NCBI GenBank assembly: GCA_933228895.1
Contig: OW121848.1
Location: 163,572,688-163,636,687 of the forward strand
Origin: Platycnemis pennipes
Lineage: Eukaryota > Arthropoda > Insecta > Odonata > Platycnemididae
Direction: 5' to 3'
Length of the DNA stretch: 64,000 bases
Position 1 is the first letter of the stretch, and each line of letters opens with the position of its first letter. Shown in pieces: positions 48,215 through 59,425 of the stretch. Made by a program: the position numbers and the translations under genes. The notes below the pieces were generated by a model, which did no database searches, was not told where the DNA came from, and saw nothing but the letters and a program-made list of their open reading frames with translations.

Positions 48215-48520
48215 GCCCTGAAACGATAATTAAACTAATGAAGTAAGGGAAAATACCATCTGGGAATGGTACAACCAAATTCCACAACGCCCTTAAATTT
48301 CTGCGTACCAAAAACAAGTACCTCTAATGTTGTGACCCAAACGAGACAATACGCACAGCTTGCCAACCCGTTACGTACGCGTCAAAAACTCCAACAGACC
48401 TCCACGTCACGAAACCTCTCCCACCACTCCAACGAAACATTAGAAAGTCGAAATTCAGCAGGTACATTTTCCCACCATGCATTGCTGACTCAAGGCTGGC
48501 GCCAACCATGATAAAAAAAA
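48215..48520 (-). promoter_or_regulatory. Probable SEC61G 5' UTR intron and first exon region
   Basis: On the minus strand an acceptor (TTATCGTTTCAG) ends just before the start-codon exon, and AGAG|GTACTT near 48326-48335 is a plausible donor for an untranslated first exon. Local base composition is richer in C and G than the flanks, as expected for a promoter. The exact transcription start cannot be read from sequence alone. Confidence 0.4.
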
Positions 48521-48785
48521 ACTTTTTTTGCTCTTTTTATCCTACCTATTACTTACCCTTAATCTGTGTGACAGTTTTAGGAAGAAAAATTTAATTTTTT
48601 TCACTCCATACCACTGCCCAAACATCTGATTCATTCATGAGCTAATATTTTTTTTAAACAATTTTGGTATTGAAATCTTCCAAAAGCAACGTTGAGTCGA
48701 GGGTAAAAATCTATCACTCTAATCGGTATAGGAAGCATTTACGTTGTCAAAAATTTACTATCATTTTTGAGTTACTACTCTTTCA

Positions 48786-48991
48786 TAATGCCACTGAAGC
48801 CGCTACTTTGCTGAAATTTTACGAAACGACAAACGAATTAAACTAATAAATTAAATAATTTATTGTTCAACTCATAACTAAGCCCTAATAATGCCACTGA
48901 AGCCGCTACTTTGCTGAAATTTTACGAAACGACAAACGAATTTAACTAATAAATTAAATAATTTATTGTTAAACTCATAACTAAGCCCTAC
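48786..48991. repeat. Tandem duplication, two 103-bp units
   Basis: Units 48786-48888 and 48889-48991 are nearly identical, both running from TAATGCCACTGAAGC to CTAAGCCC. It lies in the shared upstream region between the two head-to-head genes. Confidence 0.9.
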
Positions 48992-49028
48992 TTTGGTTTG
49001 CGCGGAAATTTCCGCCTGTGCCTGCGTA

Positions 49029-49043
49029 GTTACCACCGGTAAC
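49029..49043. promoter_or_regulatory. Palindromic RFX X-box
   Basis: GTTACCACCGGTAAC is two perfect inverted half-sites GTTACC/GGTAAC with a three-base spacer, inside the accepted X-box form GTNRCC(0-3N)RGYAAC. RFX factors bind X-boxes upstream of ciliary genes. It ends 188 bp before the ATG at 49232 of a gene whose product resembles an axonemal protein, and this agreement is the main reason to believe it. Confidence 0.65.
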
Positions 49044-49231
49044 TATGGTATCACATATTGTTGACGCAACGAACGGTCACGCACGCCTATACCGAGGATA
49101 CAGAATGCTGGAGGATACCATAATCATTCATATCGATGAATGACATTCGGTTCACTTTTATCATAATACTGCTCGAAACTTACACTAATATATCGTAGAA
49201 TACATACAGCATACCCTTTTATTGTCTAAAA

Positions 49232-52200
49232 ATGGAGAAGTTACAATCAAGAGAAATTTTAGAAAGTGCTAAGGCTAGTATGATTGAAAGTGTTGAATCA
49301 AGAGCATCTTCGTTATTTTTTTCGGATACATTTTCCGATGATCGCATAGAAGGTATTTAATGATGATGTAAAAGTTCCCATTTGTGCACATTAAACTAAA
49401 TTAATAAATAATAATTTTCCAAGAAAATTAAACTTAAAATGAAAGTGTTTTTACAGACATGAGTGATGAAGCTCTACAAACCTTGAGTGAGCGTCTACAA
49501 ATTTCAACAAAGCTAATGAGAATTGAAAATGAATTGTTTGAACGATTTTCTTCTCGTGTTGACCCATCAATAATAGCATATGTGAACCAAGCATCATCTC
49601 ACCACACAAGTAAGTTGGTATCACTATAAAGGTAGTTACATTTCAAATAAAAAATGTGAGCAGATCATCATTTATACCTATACTTTCTAACTACAGCAAG
49701 GACCCTTTTTTGAATAAGTACAGCTTCCTTGTTCAGCTAACTCTCTTAATTGTATTACCCACACAGCACAATGTGTATTCAATACTTATGTATATAACAG
49801 CATCTACACTTGGCTTTTGCAAGCATATAATCCCCCGGACCTCAATGTAAGGCATTAATCGTCCATTCCCCTCTTCATCCTTTTCCAATCCCCTCCCCTG
49901 CCCTCCCACACGCCAACCCCCTCCCCTGTCCTTTTCCCTCAGTGCCATCCAGTGCTATAAAATAAATAAAAACATATACACGAAAAAAAAGGACACTCAC
50001 ATATGTTGACAGAACTGTTCCGGCAGTGACCATCCACCTTCATCAGCTAAAGAGAAGTGAGGTTCGAGGACCGAGGATAGGGAAGATAACTGGGGGGTGA
50101 GGGAGGAGAAGAGGAGAGAGATTAAAGAAGTGAGGTGGATTCAGTGTGAGAGGTTGAGGCCTGGGAATTCAAATGCCCTAGGGCAAATGCCCAAATGCCT
50201 ATTGAGCTCAATACCCAGATGAATGATAATTCACGTGTTCTGACATCGATATCAGAAGCAGAATCAGGGAGTGTTTCAAGTACAGTGAGGGGACAAAGGC
50301 TCTACGATAGTTATTTTAAACACCAAGGATTACATAATCGAGGGCCTGTGACAACTTGAAGACACCTCCACTTACTCCCCCTCACCTATGACATCAACCC
50401 TCAATATAAGAAGGAAATTTCTTCGTTCCTCCGCAGGTTCAGGCCCGATGAAGGCCTCTCCTCCAAAGATATTTCCATAAGTACTCTCTCCCCCTAACCC
50501 TAGATTGCCTCAGTTCTACCTCATTCCAAAAATCCACAAGGCAAACAACTCTGGCCATCCCATTGCATCTTCACTCAACTTCCCCACTAAAAGAATATCC
50601 GCATACATCAACCACCATCTACAACCCTTAGTTTTTTCTTTACCCTCTTTTATCCGAGATACCTTTGACTTCCTCCATCACCTTCACTCCATTATTTTTT
50701 CACCAAATGCGGACATTCTAATGGCCACAATTGACGTCACCTCCCTTTATACCTCCAAACCCCACTCTGAAGGATTATCTTCCCTTCACCACTTTCTCTC
50801 TACTGGCCCTACTCCTCACATTCCATCCAGTGAATTCCTTCTTGACCTGTACAAATTCGTCCTCACAAAAAATGCTTTCTTTTTTTGACAGCAAGTTTTA
50901 CCCCCAAATGAAAGGGACTGCTATGGGAACTAGAATGGCTCCGGCTAACGCTAACCTTTTCATGGGCAACCTAGAAGACACCTTTCTCTCCAGACAAGCC
51001 TCCAAACCACTTTTATGGCTTCGTTTCATTGACGATGAGGGAGTGTGGTGGCCTAGTGGGTAGAGCGCTTGGCTACTGATTGAAGGGTCCCGGGTTCAAA
51101 TCCGGATGAAGCCTTTGGATGCCCCCGAACGAAAAATCCTCGGAGTGCGAGGTAGCCCACGGAAAGGAACTTGCCCCCCTACCCTGAATGTGTGGCTTAG
51201 CCAGGGGTGAGCTCTACCCTCACCTATCAAAACCAACCTTCGGGTTGAATCACTGAGTGAGTGAGTTCATTGACGATATCTTCCTCCTGTGGACTCACGG
51301 CCAAGAACCTTTAGACAAATTCCTGACGGAACTCAACTCCTCCTTTTCCCTTAACTTCACTTCTAATTGCTCTAATACCTCTATCACCTTCCTTGATGTT
51401 AACATTTGCCTACAAAATGGGAAGTTCGCCACTTCAATCCATAAAAACTTTCCAACCACCAGCAATATCTACACTTTGAAAGTTGCCACCCTATCCACAT
51501 CAAAAGTTCCATCCCTAACTCTCTCCCATTAGAGGGCACTGAATTTGCAAAAATGACCCCACCTTATGCACATACCTTGAAACCTTAATTCTTCCCTACT
51601 TAACCGTGGATATCCCAACCAACTCCTGAAAAAGAAAATCCTTCTACCTTCCTCCTAGCACACCCCCCACACAAATATCTACACCAGCTGCCCTTAACCT
51701 CTGTACCACTTTCTTTCCAAAGGCCTGCAAATTAAAGGCAATCTTAAAAACCTTTTTCCTATCCTTAAAGATCATGATAAGACATCCTCCCTCTTGCCAC
51801 AATGCCCCTCAGAATTCTACAAACGACCTGCCAATCTAAGAGATATCCTCAAATCAACCAACCCTTTGGTACGCCCCATCCATAACACTGCCCACCGCCT
51901 TTCGCCCTGCAACCATCTGCGCTGTAAAACTTGTCCACTAATTAACAATTACCTCCAGCACCACAATCACAGGCACCCAATCACCTCCCGTTGACTCCGC
52001 TTCCCAGCCAATTGCTTGTCAAAAAATGTGGTATATATGCTTTTATGCAACCACTGCTCTGCTTTTTACATTGGAAAATGCACAACCCCCTTATCCCTTA
52101 GAATTAACAGCCACCGTTTCTCCAGTAAATTTTATCTTTATGATTTTGTCTCTTTACACTCCATGAACCACATCCTATTGCCTACTACAGGCAATAAGAT

Positions 52201-55200
52201 GTGGTTCATGGTTCTTCCCTACACATCTTTCTTACACATTAGCTCCAAATCAAATACCTCGTCGTATGCCGAATCTAAATACCCTTTCGTTTGATACATG
52301 TTTTTGATAACATTTCCATTTGATAAGTGTCCATCACTGTACTAGAAACACTTCCTGATTCTGCTTCTGATATCGACATCAGAACACGTGAATTAGCATT
52401 CATCTGGGTAATGAGGTAATGAGGGCATTTGAATCCCCGGGTCTCAACCTCTCACACTGAATCCACCCCACTCCTTTCATCTCTCTCCTCTTCTCCCCCT
52501 CCCCCCCCCCAGTTATCTTCCCTATCCTCAGTCCTTGAACCTCACTTCTCTCTAGCTGATGAAGGTGGATGGTCACCTCCGAAACAGTTCTGCAAAACAT
52601 GTGAGTGTCCTTTTTTTTCGTGTCTATGTTTTTATGTGGAGGAAGCTAGCGAATGTTAATGCCGGGTGAAGTGGTTGATTTTAATATTGAAATATAGGCG
52701 AGCTTCCAGTGACAGAGCTCTAATGTAGATGTTTCGGGTGGGAAGGCTCTGATTACCTTTACTCTGAAGCAGTCATTGAAGGGAAGCTTATGGGAATTGG
52801 TGTGCTCGGCTACTGGCAACCTTAAATTTCAGGTGACACTGCTCCTATGGTTATTGATTCGCATATTAAATGCAGTGGTCATCAGTCCTATACAGAAAGC
52901 CTGGAAGTAATTACAGGAAATCTCATATATTATATTACCCGAGGAGTAGACTCCTCGAGAATGTATTTCGTATGTGACGTTTGTCACTGGGCTGATAAAG
53001 GAATAGGAATGGGAGTTAAAGGGGCACATGAGACACCGGGTTTTGTTGCAAGGATGTGAGCCAATTGGTTGGAGATCGGCGGCACAAACTGATGATGATA
53101 GTTGTGTCTCACAAATCCAAAGGCTGTTTTGGAGATTGGGAGGACGACTTGTTTTCTTGGTAGAATGGAGGAAAAACTTCTGTCCTCTTCTCCCCTTAAG
53201 CCTGGCTCCGCTACATAGACGATATTTTCATGATTTGGACACATGGCTAAATGGATTCGGTACATGGATTTGGCACATACTAAAAACACGAAAATATATT
53301 TCTACCGCTTCTTCATCTTCCTTCCAAAATCATAGCAAGACCAGTTTTGATCGGTTCTATCAACTCCACCCATAAATTTGTTATACCTTACTATGGGTTC
53401 TGGGCATGGAATAAGAATCTGTTTATTGCCCAGCCCAGTTTTCCTGGGAACATCACACTCACGTTTGGATCGCAGTTTGTTGATAGAACACAAATGTCTC
53501 GTCTGTCATGCCAGACAGTGGCTGTCACTTCTGCACTTTGTAAAATTTTACTTTCACCTCGTTTAAGTTTTAGGATTTTTTTAATTCAACTGGTCATTCT
53601 TCACATGATGGTCGAGTGGTAGCGCAAGAATAAGTTTTATTTTTATACAATTCTTTCATTAAAGGAACACTTGAAAAACTGTCAAAATATACATGGTGGT
53701 ATTTACCAAGGTGCTTTTCAAGTAAATTCACCACAACTTGGCTTCCTAGCAGCATTTTGTTATTTCTAGTCTCTTTTTTGCCCAAAAATAAATTTCCTTC
53801 TAAAACATGACCACTCAGACTCGCCAATACCCAGATTTTAAAATACATTTTGTTGACTTTGATTTGACATACCTACTGTTTTATATAGTGGCATCGTTTA
53901 AATGCCGCCATTGCTTCATCTACAGCTAACTCACAACCTGGCTGGTATTTTGTATTGAACTTATCCAAAGCGTCTAGTATTGGTCTCACCTTTTGAAGGA
54001 TATAAAAAACAACATCACTTTCCTTCTTCTCTTTTGTGATATCACTGACATGAAAATATTTTGTTACGCCTGTAAACCTATTGTAAGTCATGGATTTTTG
54101 CATCAGGGGACAGCCTATTTCCTGACTTCTCCACTAGTGTTCACTTTCTGGCAGATCAAAAACCCCCATATATACCAAGACACTCAAATATGCCCTAATT
54201 TCCTCATCAGTAACGTTAACCCAATGCCTATCTATTTTTCCTGCACCTCGCTGGCAATATCTGCATATTTATTAACATTTCCTACTATTCTGTGAAAGAA
54301 ATCTTCACCTCCTAACATACATTTTGTTTGACTTTAAGGAATTTATAATAATCTCTCAACGGGGCTTGAGAATGTCTTACCTGTGGCTTGACAGCTGACT
54401 GACTGCTCGGCTGTCGGAGGAGAGACTGCTGAATGACTGCTGGGTAAAAGTCTGGGTCCAGTTGACTCCGAGAGAGTGTCTGATTTGGCGACTGACTGCC
54501 GTCTCAACTCCCCTGTGACAACAGCGCCCCTCCATGACCTGTTGTGGCATTTAAAACAAATGAAGGGCATCTGGTGTGAACACATTTCAAATAATTATAA
54601 TTCATTCAATCCCATGGGTAAGTCATGCTATGGCCCCCTTCCTCCAGCAAAAGCACATGGAACTTGGCAATGCAATGAATATTCCCATTTAGGGCGGAGT
54701 GCATTATCACCTGTCGCATCACTGACACTGGGAGTATCATCCTCTTCTATATCACTATCACCAGAACTGGCACATTTGTTCTCGATTCATTCAATTACTC
54801 TGCTACGTCTGAAGAGCTTGGACACAGTATCACTAAGGGAATCATCTCTGTCCACTTCTCTTGCTATATCATCTACACTCAAGGAAGCCATGGCCAGAAC
54901 TGAGAGGCATTTGGAAGGAATTTCTTGCTCTGAAACTATTTTGCATTTTCCAAGAACACCAGATAAGGAAAATGCATTTTTAGCGATGACAAATCCTCAG
55001 GGCCACACAGCTTTAAGAGATTAAAAAATCATGCATTTCTAGAGTCAACTTGGGTCTGTTTCTTTTCAGTATACCATTTGAGTCTCTCTCCCTTGCACAG
55101 ACCTCACAGGTCAAGGGAACTGGAGGTTTTATGACCTAAGGAGCCATCACTTCACTCCAAAGGGGCATGAGAAATGGTCCGGTGGGCTAAAAGATTTTTT

Positions 55201-58200
55201 TTCTTTTTTTGCACATCATGTATCTTTGAGCGTGATGTAGGAATGGGTGTTTTCTTAGAAAAACACATGCTCCCTAGAGGAGGTGGGAGCATGGAAGGAC
55301 CGAAAGAAGGCTCTTCAGAAGCCAATGCTGGTCATCCATTTTCGGCTATCTTGCAGGAGAGAGAGAGGATGCCTGGGCCGCCTAAACAAGCCATAGCAGG
55401 CCTGGTGTTTTCATCTTCTCTTCTCCATCACAAAGTGTCCCATTCATTCATTCAAGAAACCATGGCTCATCACCTCTTAGTGAACAAGCCCTCCTCTGAA
55501 ATGACTCCAGAATCTGCTATCATTTCTTTGCTGGTGATAATATGCTATCCCACAGACTCATTAGGTCTTCCGGATCTTGTGGGTATTGTGACAGTTATTA
55601 TGAGGTTCTGTTTCATCTCAGAAGAACTAAGGATAAGAGCGATGCATGCATTAGTGACGATAAACACTTTCAAGCTGAAACAATCATATAAAGCTCAAAA
55701 GATTGCCCCGAGTATAGCAGAGCAAGATGGCTGGTTTTGGCCGATTTAGAAGGGAGAGGTTTAGAAACCAGTGGCCTGTTTCAGCCGACTTTGGAGGGAG
55801 AGCGAATTGAGGCATTTAAACTTTGATAAGGAGAGGGTTAAAGCTTGCGACACTGGAGTATTCTGCACCATGAAAAGATTTCCCTAATAACCATTTTGGG
55901 GATAAAAATAAGCATGGCCATTATGAATATACATCACTGATAATATTTCAACACCTTTCAAATAAGAGTTTCCCCTGTAACGCTGAGAACCAATTCGTGC
56001 AATAAATCAGAAGGGAGTGACTGAAACTCCCCTTAAGGAAAAGTACTGTTGAAATTCATCAGTTACTGGTCAAATTTTACCAGTAACTGGTGAAAACTCT
56101 TCAATGACTGGTGTGTTCCATTAGTTATTGGTCAGTTTTTTGAAAATGAATGAAAAACATACTCCAGCAACTGGTGAACTCCATCAGTTGCTGGTCGTTG
56201 TCACCAGTAATTGGGGAAATGTATCAGTTATTCATCACTTATTTCCAGTAACTGGTGAACACTCTTCAGTGACTGGTAAAGTCCATCGGTTATTGGTCGG
56301 TTTCTGCAAATGACTGAAAAACATACTCCAGCAACTGGTGAAATCATCAGTTACTGGTCAATTTTCACCAGTTACTGGTTTTAAAAAAGTGATTAACTAT
56401 TCATCAGTTATTTACCAGTTAATTCATTACATAGTCATTGATCAGTTTTGGGGTGCAACTATTCTTAAGGGTGCGCAGCTAAATGTGAAAACAAATCTGC
56501 GAGTTGATACATTTTTAAAAATTGATCTGATGTTGCAAAAATTTTGATTTAGGTAACTCATAAGAAAGTAGTCATGACTGAAAAAAAATAGCTGACATGG
56601 AGCGGAAGCTTCAATGATCAGACATCTCCTTGGTCATGTATTCAATATGTATTTGGAACACACAGCTTTATACATATTACATCAAGTGTATCCAGTACAT
56701 ATTCAATGTATATTTCAAAGATAGGTTAATACATTTTACATCAGGCATATTCAATATGTAATATAAAACACACAGTTTAATAAATATTACATTGAGTGTA
56801 TCCAATATGTACTCAATGTGTATTTGAAGCACAAGGCCTAATACATATTACCTCAAAGGTATCCAATATGTATTCCAAATACAACTTCAATACTCAATAT
56901 AGGATGAATAAATTCGAATGTCACCAATACATGCTAAATGCATTTTGAACACAAAGTGTGCATTTCTCCCTTCATGGATTTCCATTATCTTCCTCAACTA
57001 ACGATTTGGCTGTTCCATATATTTCATTACAATGCATCTAAGATCCTCATCACTAGAGGCCATATCACTTTAGGCAAGTGAAAATAAATGATCACCATGA
57101 AATTACAAGGTCTTGCACGTATTCTGCCTTCAGCACCTGAAGGAAAGGACATGCTGTATCACCTTTTCATCTATGCATACTGACAAGTAAAAAATCACAC
57201 AGCTATAATAAAAGAGTTAAGCATAAGAGATATATGGTTCATTTTTGTGCTGACCATGCGTGCCACTCATTATCTTGCTGCTCATTTTTTTGCTGCATCC
57301 ATCCCACTAGCCCTTCCTATATTGCCCCATCTTTCTACTGCCATCCCAAGCTCTACTAGCCAGACCCAAACCACTATCCCCTTCCTCCTGCTAAGTCCCT
57401 CTTCTACAGTACAGAAGGGTCTTTCCATCCCTGTTGTCTCAGAGGCATGACGAAGTGGAAGATATCAACAGTGGTGAGACATTGCCATCATATACTTAAA
57501 CTCCTCAGATTCATTTCATCTCCCATGAGTTAGGTGTCACATGGCTCGATACAGCATGATTAGGCTGGTCATGGTTTGTGATAGTGTTGAGAGTGAAAGA
57601 GAGAGTGTGAGAGTGAATCTTGTGGTGTTTATCATGAAAATATGGACAAATTGATTAATTTTTAAATAAAAAGTAATATTACAAAAAAATCCCATCATGA
57701 TTACTATATATGCATATGAAATGTATCAATATAACTACATATGATGTGTAGGTACCTAAAAAGGAAAAATTATGCATCAAAATGGAAGCAAATTAAGAAA
57801 AAGAGACTGATGCAGACTCATGGTAGCCATAAAAATTTGCCAGCATCAATTCTCCCTTCATTCATTGGAGAGCAGTGTGCACTCACTCATCTCATGCCTG
57901 AATTCCTTCCCATAACAGTTGGCCACTTGATCCTTATTTCAGCTTTTATTATTTTTCAAGGCCAAAAACTGTACTTCTCCATACTATTTCCTTCCACATA
58001 CTGAAATGCATCATTTATTCAGTGTATCATAGAGATTGAAAACTGATATGGTAATTGGTAGTACACTACTAATAAAGTGGCTATAGCCACTCAGCTCTAA
58101 TGAGCAGAGGCTTCAAGTGAAATTAGTAGTAGTTCATGAATCATTAGATTGGTCTCTCTATTGATACAAATTCTGGAGAAGACCATAATGTGTTATTCTA

Positions 58201-58364
58201 TGATTTCCAGTGCCTCATCAAACCTCTACAGCAACTCAGTCAAACACAAGTATAGTAGGACGACGAAATAGTATTGATTCCGTTACTTCTGTTCGGACAA
58301 GTATATCAAAACAATGGCACACCAGCTCTAACACCACTCGTAATTATACGGAGCGCATGCCCAA
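49232..58364 (+). CDS. Putative CFAP263/CCDC113-like axonemal coiled-coil protein, N-terminal exons
   Basis: Three coding exons join in phase: 49232-49352, 49457-49609 and 58211-58364. Introns are 104 bp (GTATTT...TTACAG) and about 8.6 kb (GTAAGT...TTCCAG), and the third exon ends at a strong donor (AA|GTGAGT). The 143 residues seen begin MEKLQSREILESAKASMIES and carry SERLQISTKLMRIENELFER then FSSRVDP at about 50-78. This resembles the N-terminal helix of CCDC113/CFAP263, a coiled-coil protein of motile cilia. The third exon is Ser/Thr/Arg-rich (GRRNSIDSVTSVRTS). The exon model is supported by splice phase alone; the family call rests on about 30 residues and an upstream X-box. The large intron holds a Penelope-like element and a piggyBac relic. 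Downstream exons were not found before 64000. Confidence 0.6.
51037..51265 (+). mobile_element. tRNA-derived SINE, copy 2, inside Penelope RT
   Basis: Head TGGCCTAGTGGGTAGAGCGC (A box) and GGGTTCAAATCC (B box), with tail CAACCTTCGGGTTGAATCACT and a GAGT repeat end. Flanked by the perfect 12-bp duplication TTCATTGACGAT (51025-51036 and 51266-51277). The insertion point falls in the codons of the RT catalytic FIDD motif. It is the same family as 13050-13320, with a shorter body. Confidence 0.95.
52161..52211. repeat. 23-bp inverted repeat with 5-base loop
   Basis: Arms 52161-52183 and 52189-52211 match at 22 of 23 positions. It lies within the GIY-YIG coding region and looks like a snap-back duplication. 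Confidence 0.85.
52829..53030 (-). pseudogene. Penelope-like GIY-YIG fragment
   Basis: The minus strand encodes GNIIYEISCNYFQAFCIG followed by FNMRINNHRSS, the start of a GIY-YIG domain as in the element at 49960-52650. It is a separate insertion in the opposite orientation. Confidence 0.7.
53150..53300 (+). pseudogene. Penelope-like RT fragment
   Basis: The plus strand encodes WLRYIDDIFMIWTHG at about 53203-53247, the RT catalytic motif of Penelope-like elements with both aspartates. Only about 50 codons around it survive. It abuts the truncated C-terminal end of the piggyBac relic. Confidence 0.7.
53302..54891 (-). pseudogene. piggyBac transposase relic, second copy
   Basis: From the ATG at 54891 the minus strand encodes MASLSVDDIAREVDRDD, an acidic GDSDIEEDDTPSVSDATGD segment, TDEEIRAYLSVLVYMGVFDL, and SMTYNRFTGVTKYFHVSD. 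Then come GCELAVDEAMAAFK (first DDE aspartate), HHVYFDSFSSVPLMKELY (second) and YNKFMGGVDRTDQ, the MGGVD signature. At least five frame breaks or stops separate these blocks. The catalytic residues are still recognisable. The C-terminal Cys-rich end is missing where Penelope debris begins near 53300. It differs clearly from the relic at 38584-39755. Confidence 0.9.
54892..56050. other. 5' flank of the piggyBac relic; otherwise gene-free
   Basis: A GAGAGGG followed by TTAA at 55831-55841 could be the piggyBac 5' end, giving an element of about 2.5 kb, but its left end is lost. A 191-codon plus-strand ORF at 55174-55749 begins in a T-rich repeat and has no recognisable domain; it is not called a gene. 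Confidence 0.4.
56056..56430 (+). repeat. Tandem array rich in CAGTNACTGGT palindromes
   Basis: A unit of about 190 bp occurs nearly twice. It is built from short blocks such as CATCAGTTACTGGTC and CCAGTAACTGGTGAA that are themselves palindromic. No coding potential. Confidence 0.8.
56630..56960 (+). repeat. Satellite-like array, about 60-bp units
   Basis: Five to six diverged units with TCAATATGTATTTG, ACACA and AATACATATTACATCA blocks in order. Rich in ATACATA-type palindromes like the 19720-19880 cluster. Confidence 0.7.
56960..58200. other. Intronic stretch without recognised features
   Basis: Part of the large intron 2 of the CCDC113-like gene. AT-rich, with no exon in the right phase recognised before 58211. 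Confidence 0.4.
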
Positions 58365-58600
58365 GTGAGTATAAATACCACAATATTTTGCTAAAACTAA
58401 ATTCTGCCAGTAGACAGAAATGGTAAGTCTAGTATTAGCAATTTCCCAATGGTCAACAGCCATAAAACAGTTGATCATGTATGCAATATTTTGTCCTCAA
58501 AGAGTTCTGGATTTATTGTTTTATGATTATAATTACTCATAAACAAAGCTGTCAAAGTATAATTGCCATTCGTGAGTAAGGGAAAATGGCTAGCCAATGC

Positions 58601-58641
58601 AGCGTTTCTCGAAAGAAGAACAGCAGTTCACGAGAAACGCT
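58601..58641. repeat. 11-bp inverted repeat
   Basis: AGCGTTTCTCG at 58601-58611 and its complement at 58631-58641. It falls within a 46-codon reading from ATG 58586 (MASQCSVSRKK...). That reading has no acceptor and is not called as an exon. Confidence 0.6.
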
Positions 58642-59261
58642 TGTCCAAAGGACAAATATTCTTTCCAAGACGGGTGAGCAAGATGAGGTCAGAAATAGAA
58701 AAAACCACAAATGTATGACAATCTAACTAATCAAACACTGTATTTAAACAACAAAAGACAAGGTACAAACCAACAAAATTGAAATACTCTTCACCATTTC
58801 GGTAAAAGCTAATAACTTGCACCAAAAAGTCCATGGCGCTAAAAGGAGAATCGACAATCACCAACTCTCCTCTCACCTCGCCTCGATATCGTCTCTTTGC
58901 CGTCTCGACTGGAACAGAGGGCGTGAGAGGGGAGGTATTCTCTGTGGTAAGGAGGGGGTATATTCTGGAAGGTCAAAGTGCAATGGGGTTTAACGTGGAA
59001 TTCCATTGGTGCAAATTGAGGGGAGGAAAAGGTGGCATGATGTGAAGGGGGCGAGGTGGAAGCTTAGGATTGGGTCAATCGGGACCCTTTTTTTTTACTA
59101 CGGCGGGGGAACACTAAATAACGGCTCGTACGATGGCCTAACTTCTGGTCTTCATGCGCGCTTTGGGGGCTATATAAGTGAATACCACACTGGTCAGGGG
59201 ACGGCGTGGCTGGACGGCATGGCTGGACGGCACGCTTTGTCGGAACGCTGCAGTCCGGAAT

Positions 59262-59425
59262 CGTTGCATTTTGGAATCGTAGGCATTGTTGGCGTCGTTG
59301 GCTCCGCCTGTCGTTAGCTACGCCTGTCGAGCAAGTCCTGCGGCTAAGTCCGGAGGGTAATTAGTCCGCCAAGGGGTAATGTCCAACGAGGGGAGGGGGG
59401 GGGGGGGGTACCGAAAAAATGCCAC
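59262..59425. repeat. Interspersed repeat, copy 1 (GGCATTGTTGGC family)
   Basis: The series ATCGTAGGCATTGTTGGCGT, GGCAAGTCC/GAGCAAGTCC, AAGTCCGGAGGGTAATTAGT and GGGTAATGTCCAAC, followed by a G run and TACCGAAAAAATGCCA, recurs in diverged form at 63070-63230. Confidence 0.6.

Larger units (their letters stand above)
50345..52300 (+). pseudogene. Penelope-like RT plus GIY-YIG endonuclease, disrupted
   Basis: The RT begins near FYLIPKIHKANNSGHPIASS, then ATIDVTSLYTSKPHSEG (catalytic Asp), DSKFYPQMKGTAMGTRMAP after a frameshift at a T run near 50880, and WLRFIDD, which continues as IFLLWTHG after the SINE at 51037-51265. A linker of several frames follows, with a Cys-rich CNHLRCKTCPLI near 51920, then the GIY-YIG start NVVYMLLCNHCSAFYIGK at about 52020. 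Later GIY-YIG residues are lost where a hairpin (52161-52211) occurs. All major motifs of the family are present but not in one frame. Confidence 0.85.
49960..52650 (+). mobile_element. Penelope-like retroelement with inverted terminal repeats
   Basis: Terminal repeats of about 300-340 bp are inverted to each other (about 49960-50305 and 52335-52650), sharing TCACATGTTT/ACATATGTTGAC ends, CATCCACCTTCATCAGCT and a block around GATATCGAnnTCAGAA. Between them lies a Penelope-type RT followed by a GIY-YIG endonuclease. The right repeat carries CTGATGA (52556-52562), an imperfect hairpin and GAAAC (52581-52585), a hammerhead-like core; the left repeat has GGAAC instead. A SINE splits the RT. The element lies in the large intron of the preceding gene. 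Confidence 0.85.

Noticed and set aside
51040..51115. A tRNA gene on the plus strand
   Set aside because: A and B boxes are good but the acceptor stem does not close, and the unit repeats with a SINE body and a 12-bp duplication.
54476..55024. 182-codon plus-strand ORF
   Set aside because: It is the reverse strand of the piggyBac N-terminal coding region, which has recognisable acidic and DDE-family blocks.
55174..55749. 191-codon plus-strand ORF
   Set aside because: Starts with poly-Phe from a T run and shows no domain; it lies in the 5' flank of a transposon relic.
56050..56430. A CRISPR array
   Set aside because: Repeats are diverged, palindromic and not separated by unique spacers of constant length; the genome is eukaryotic.
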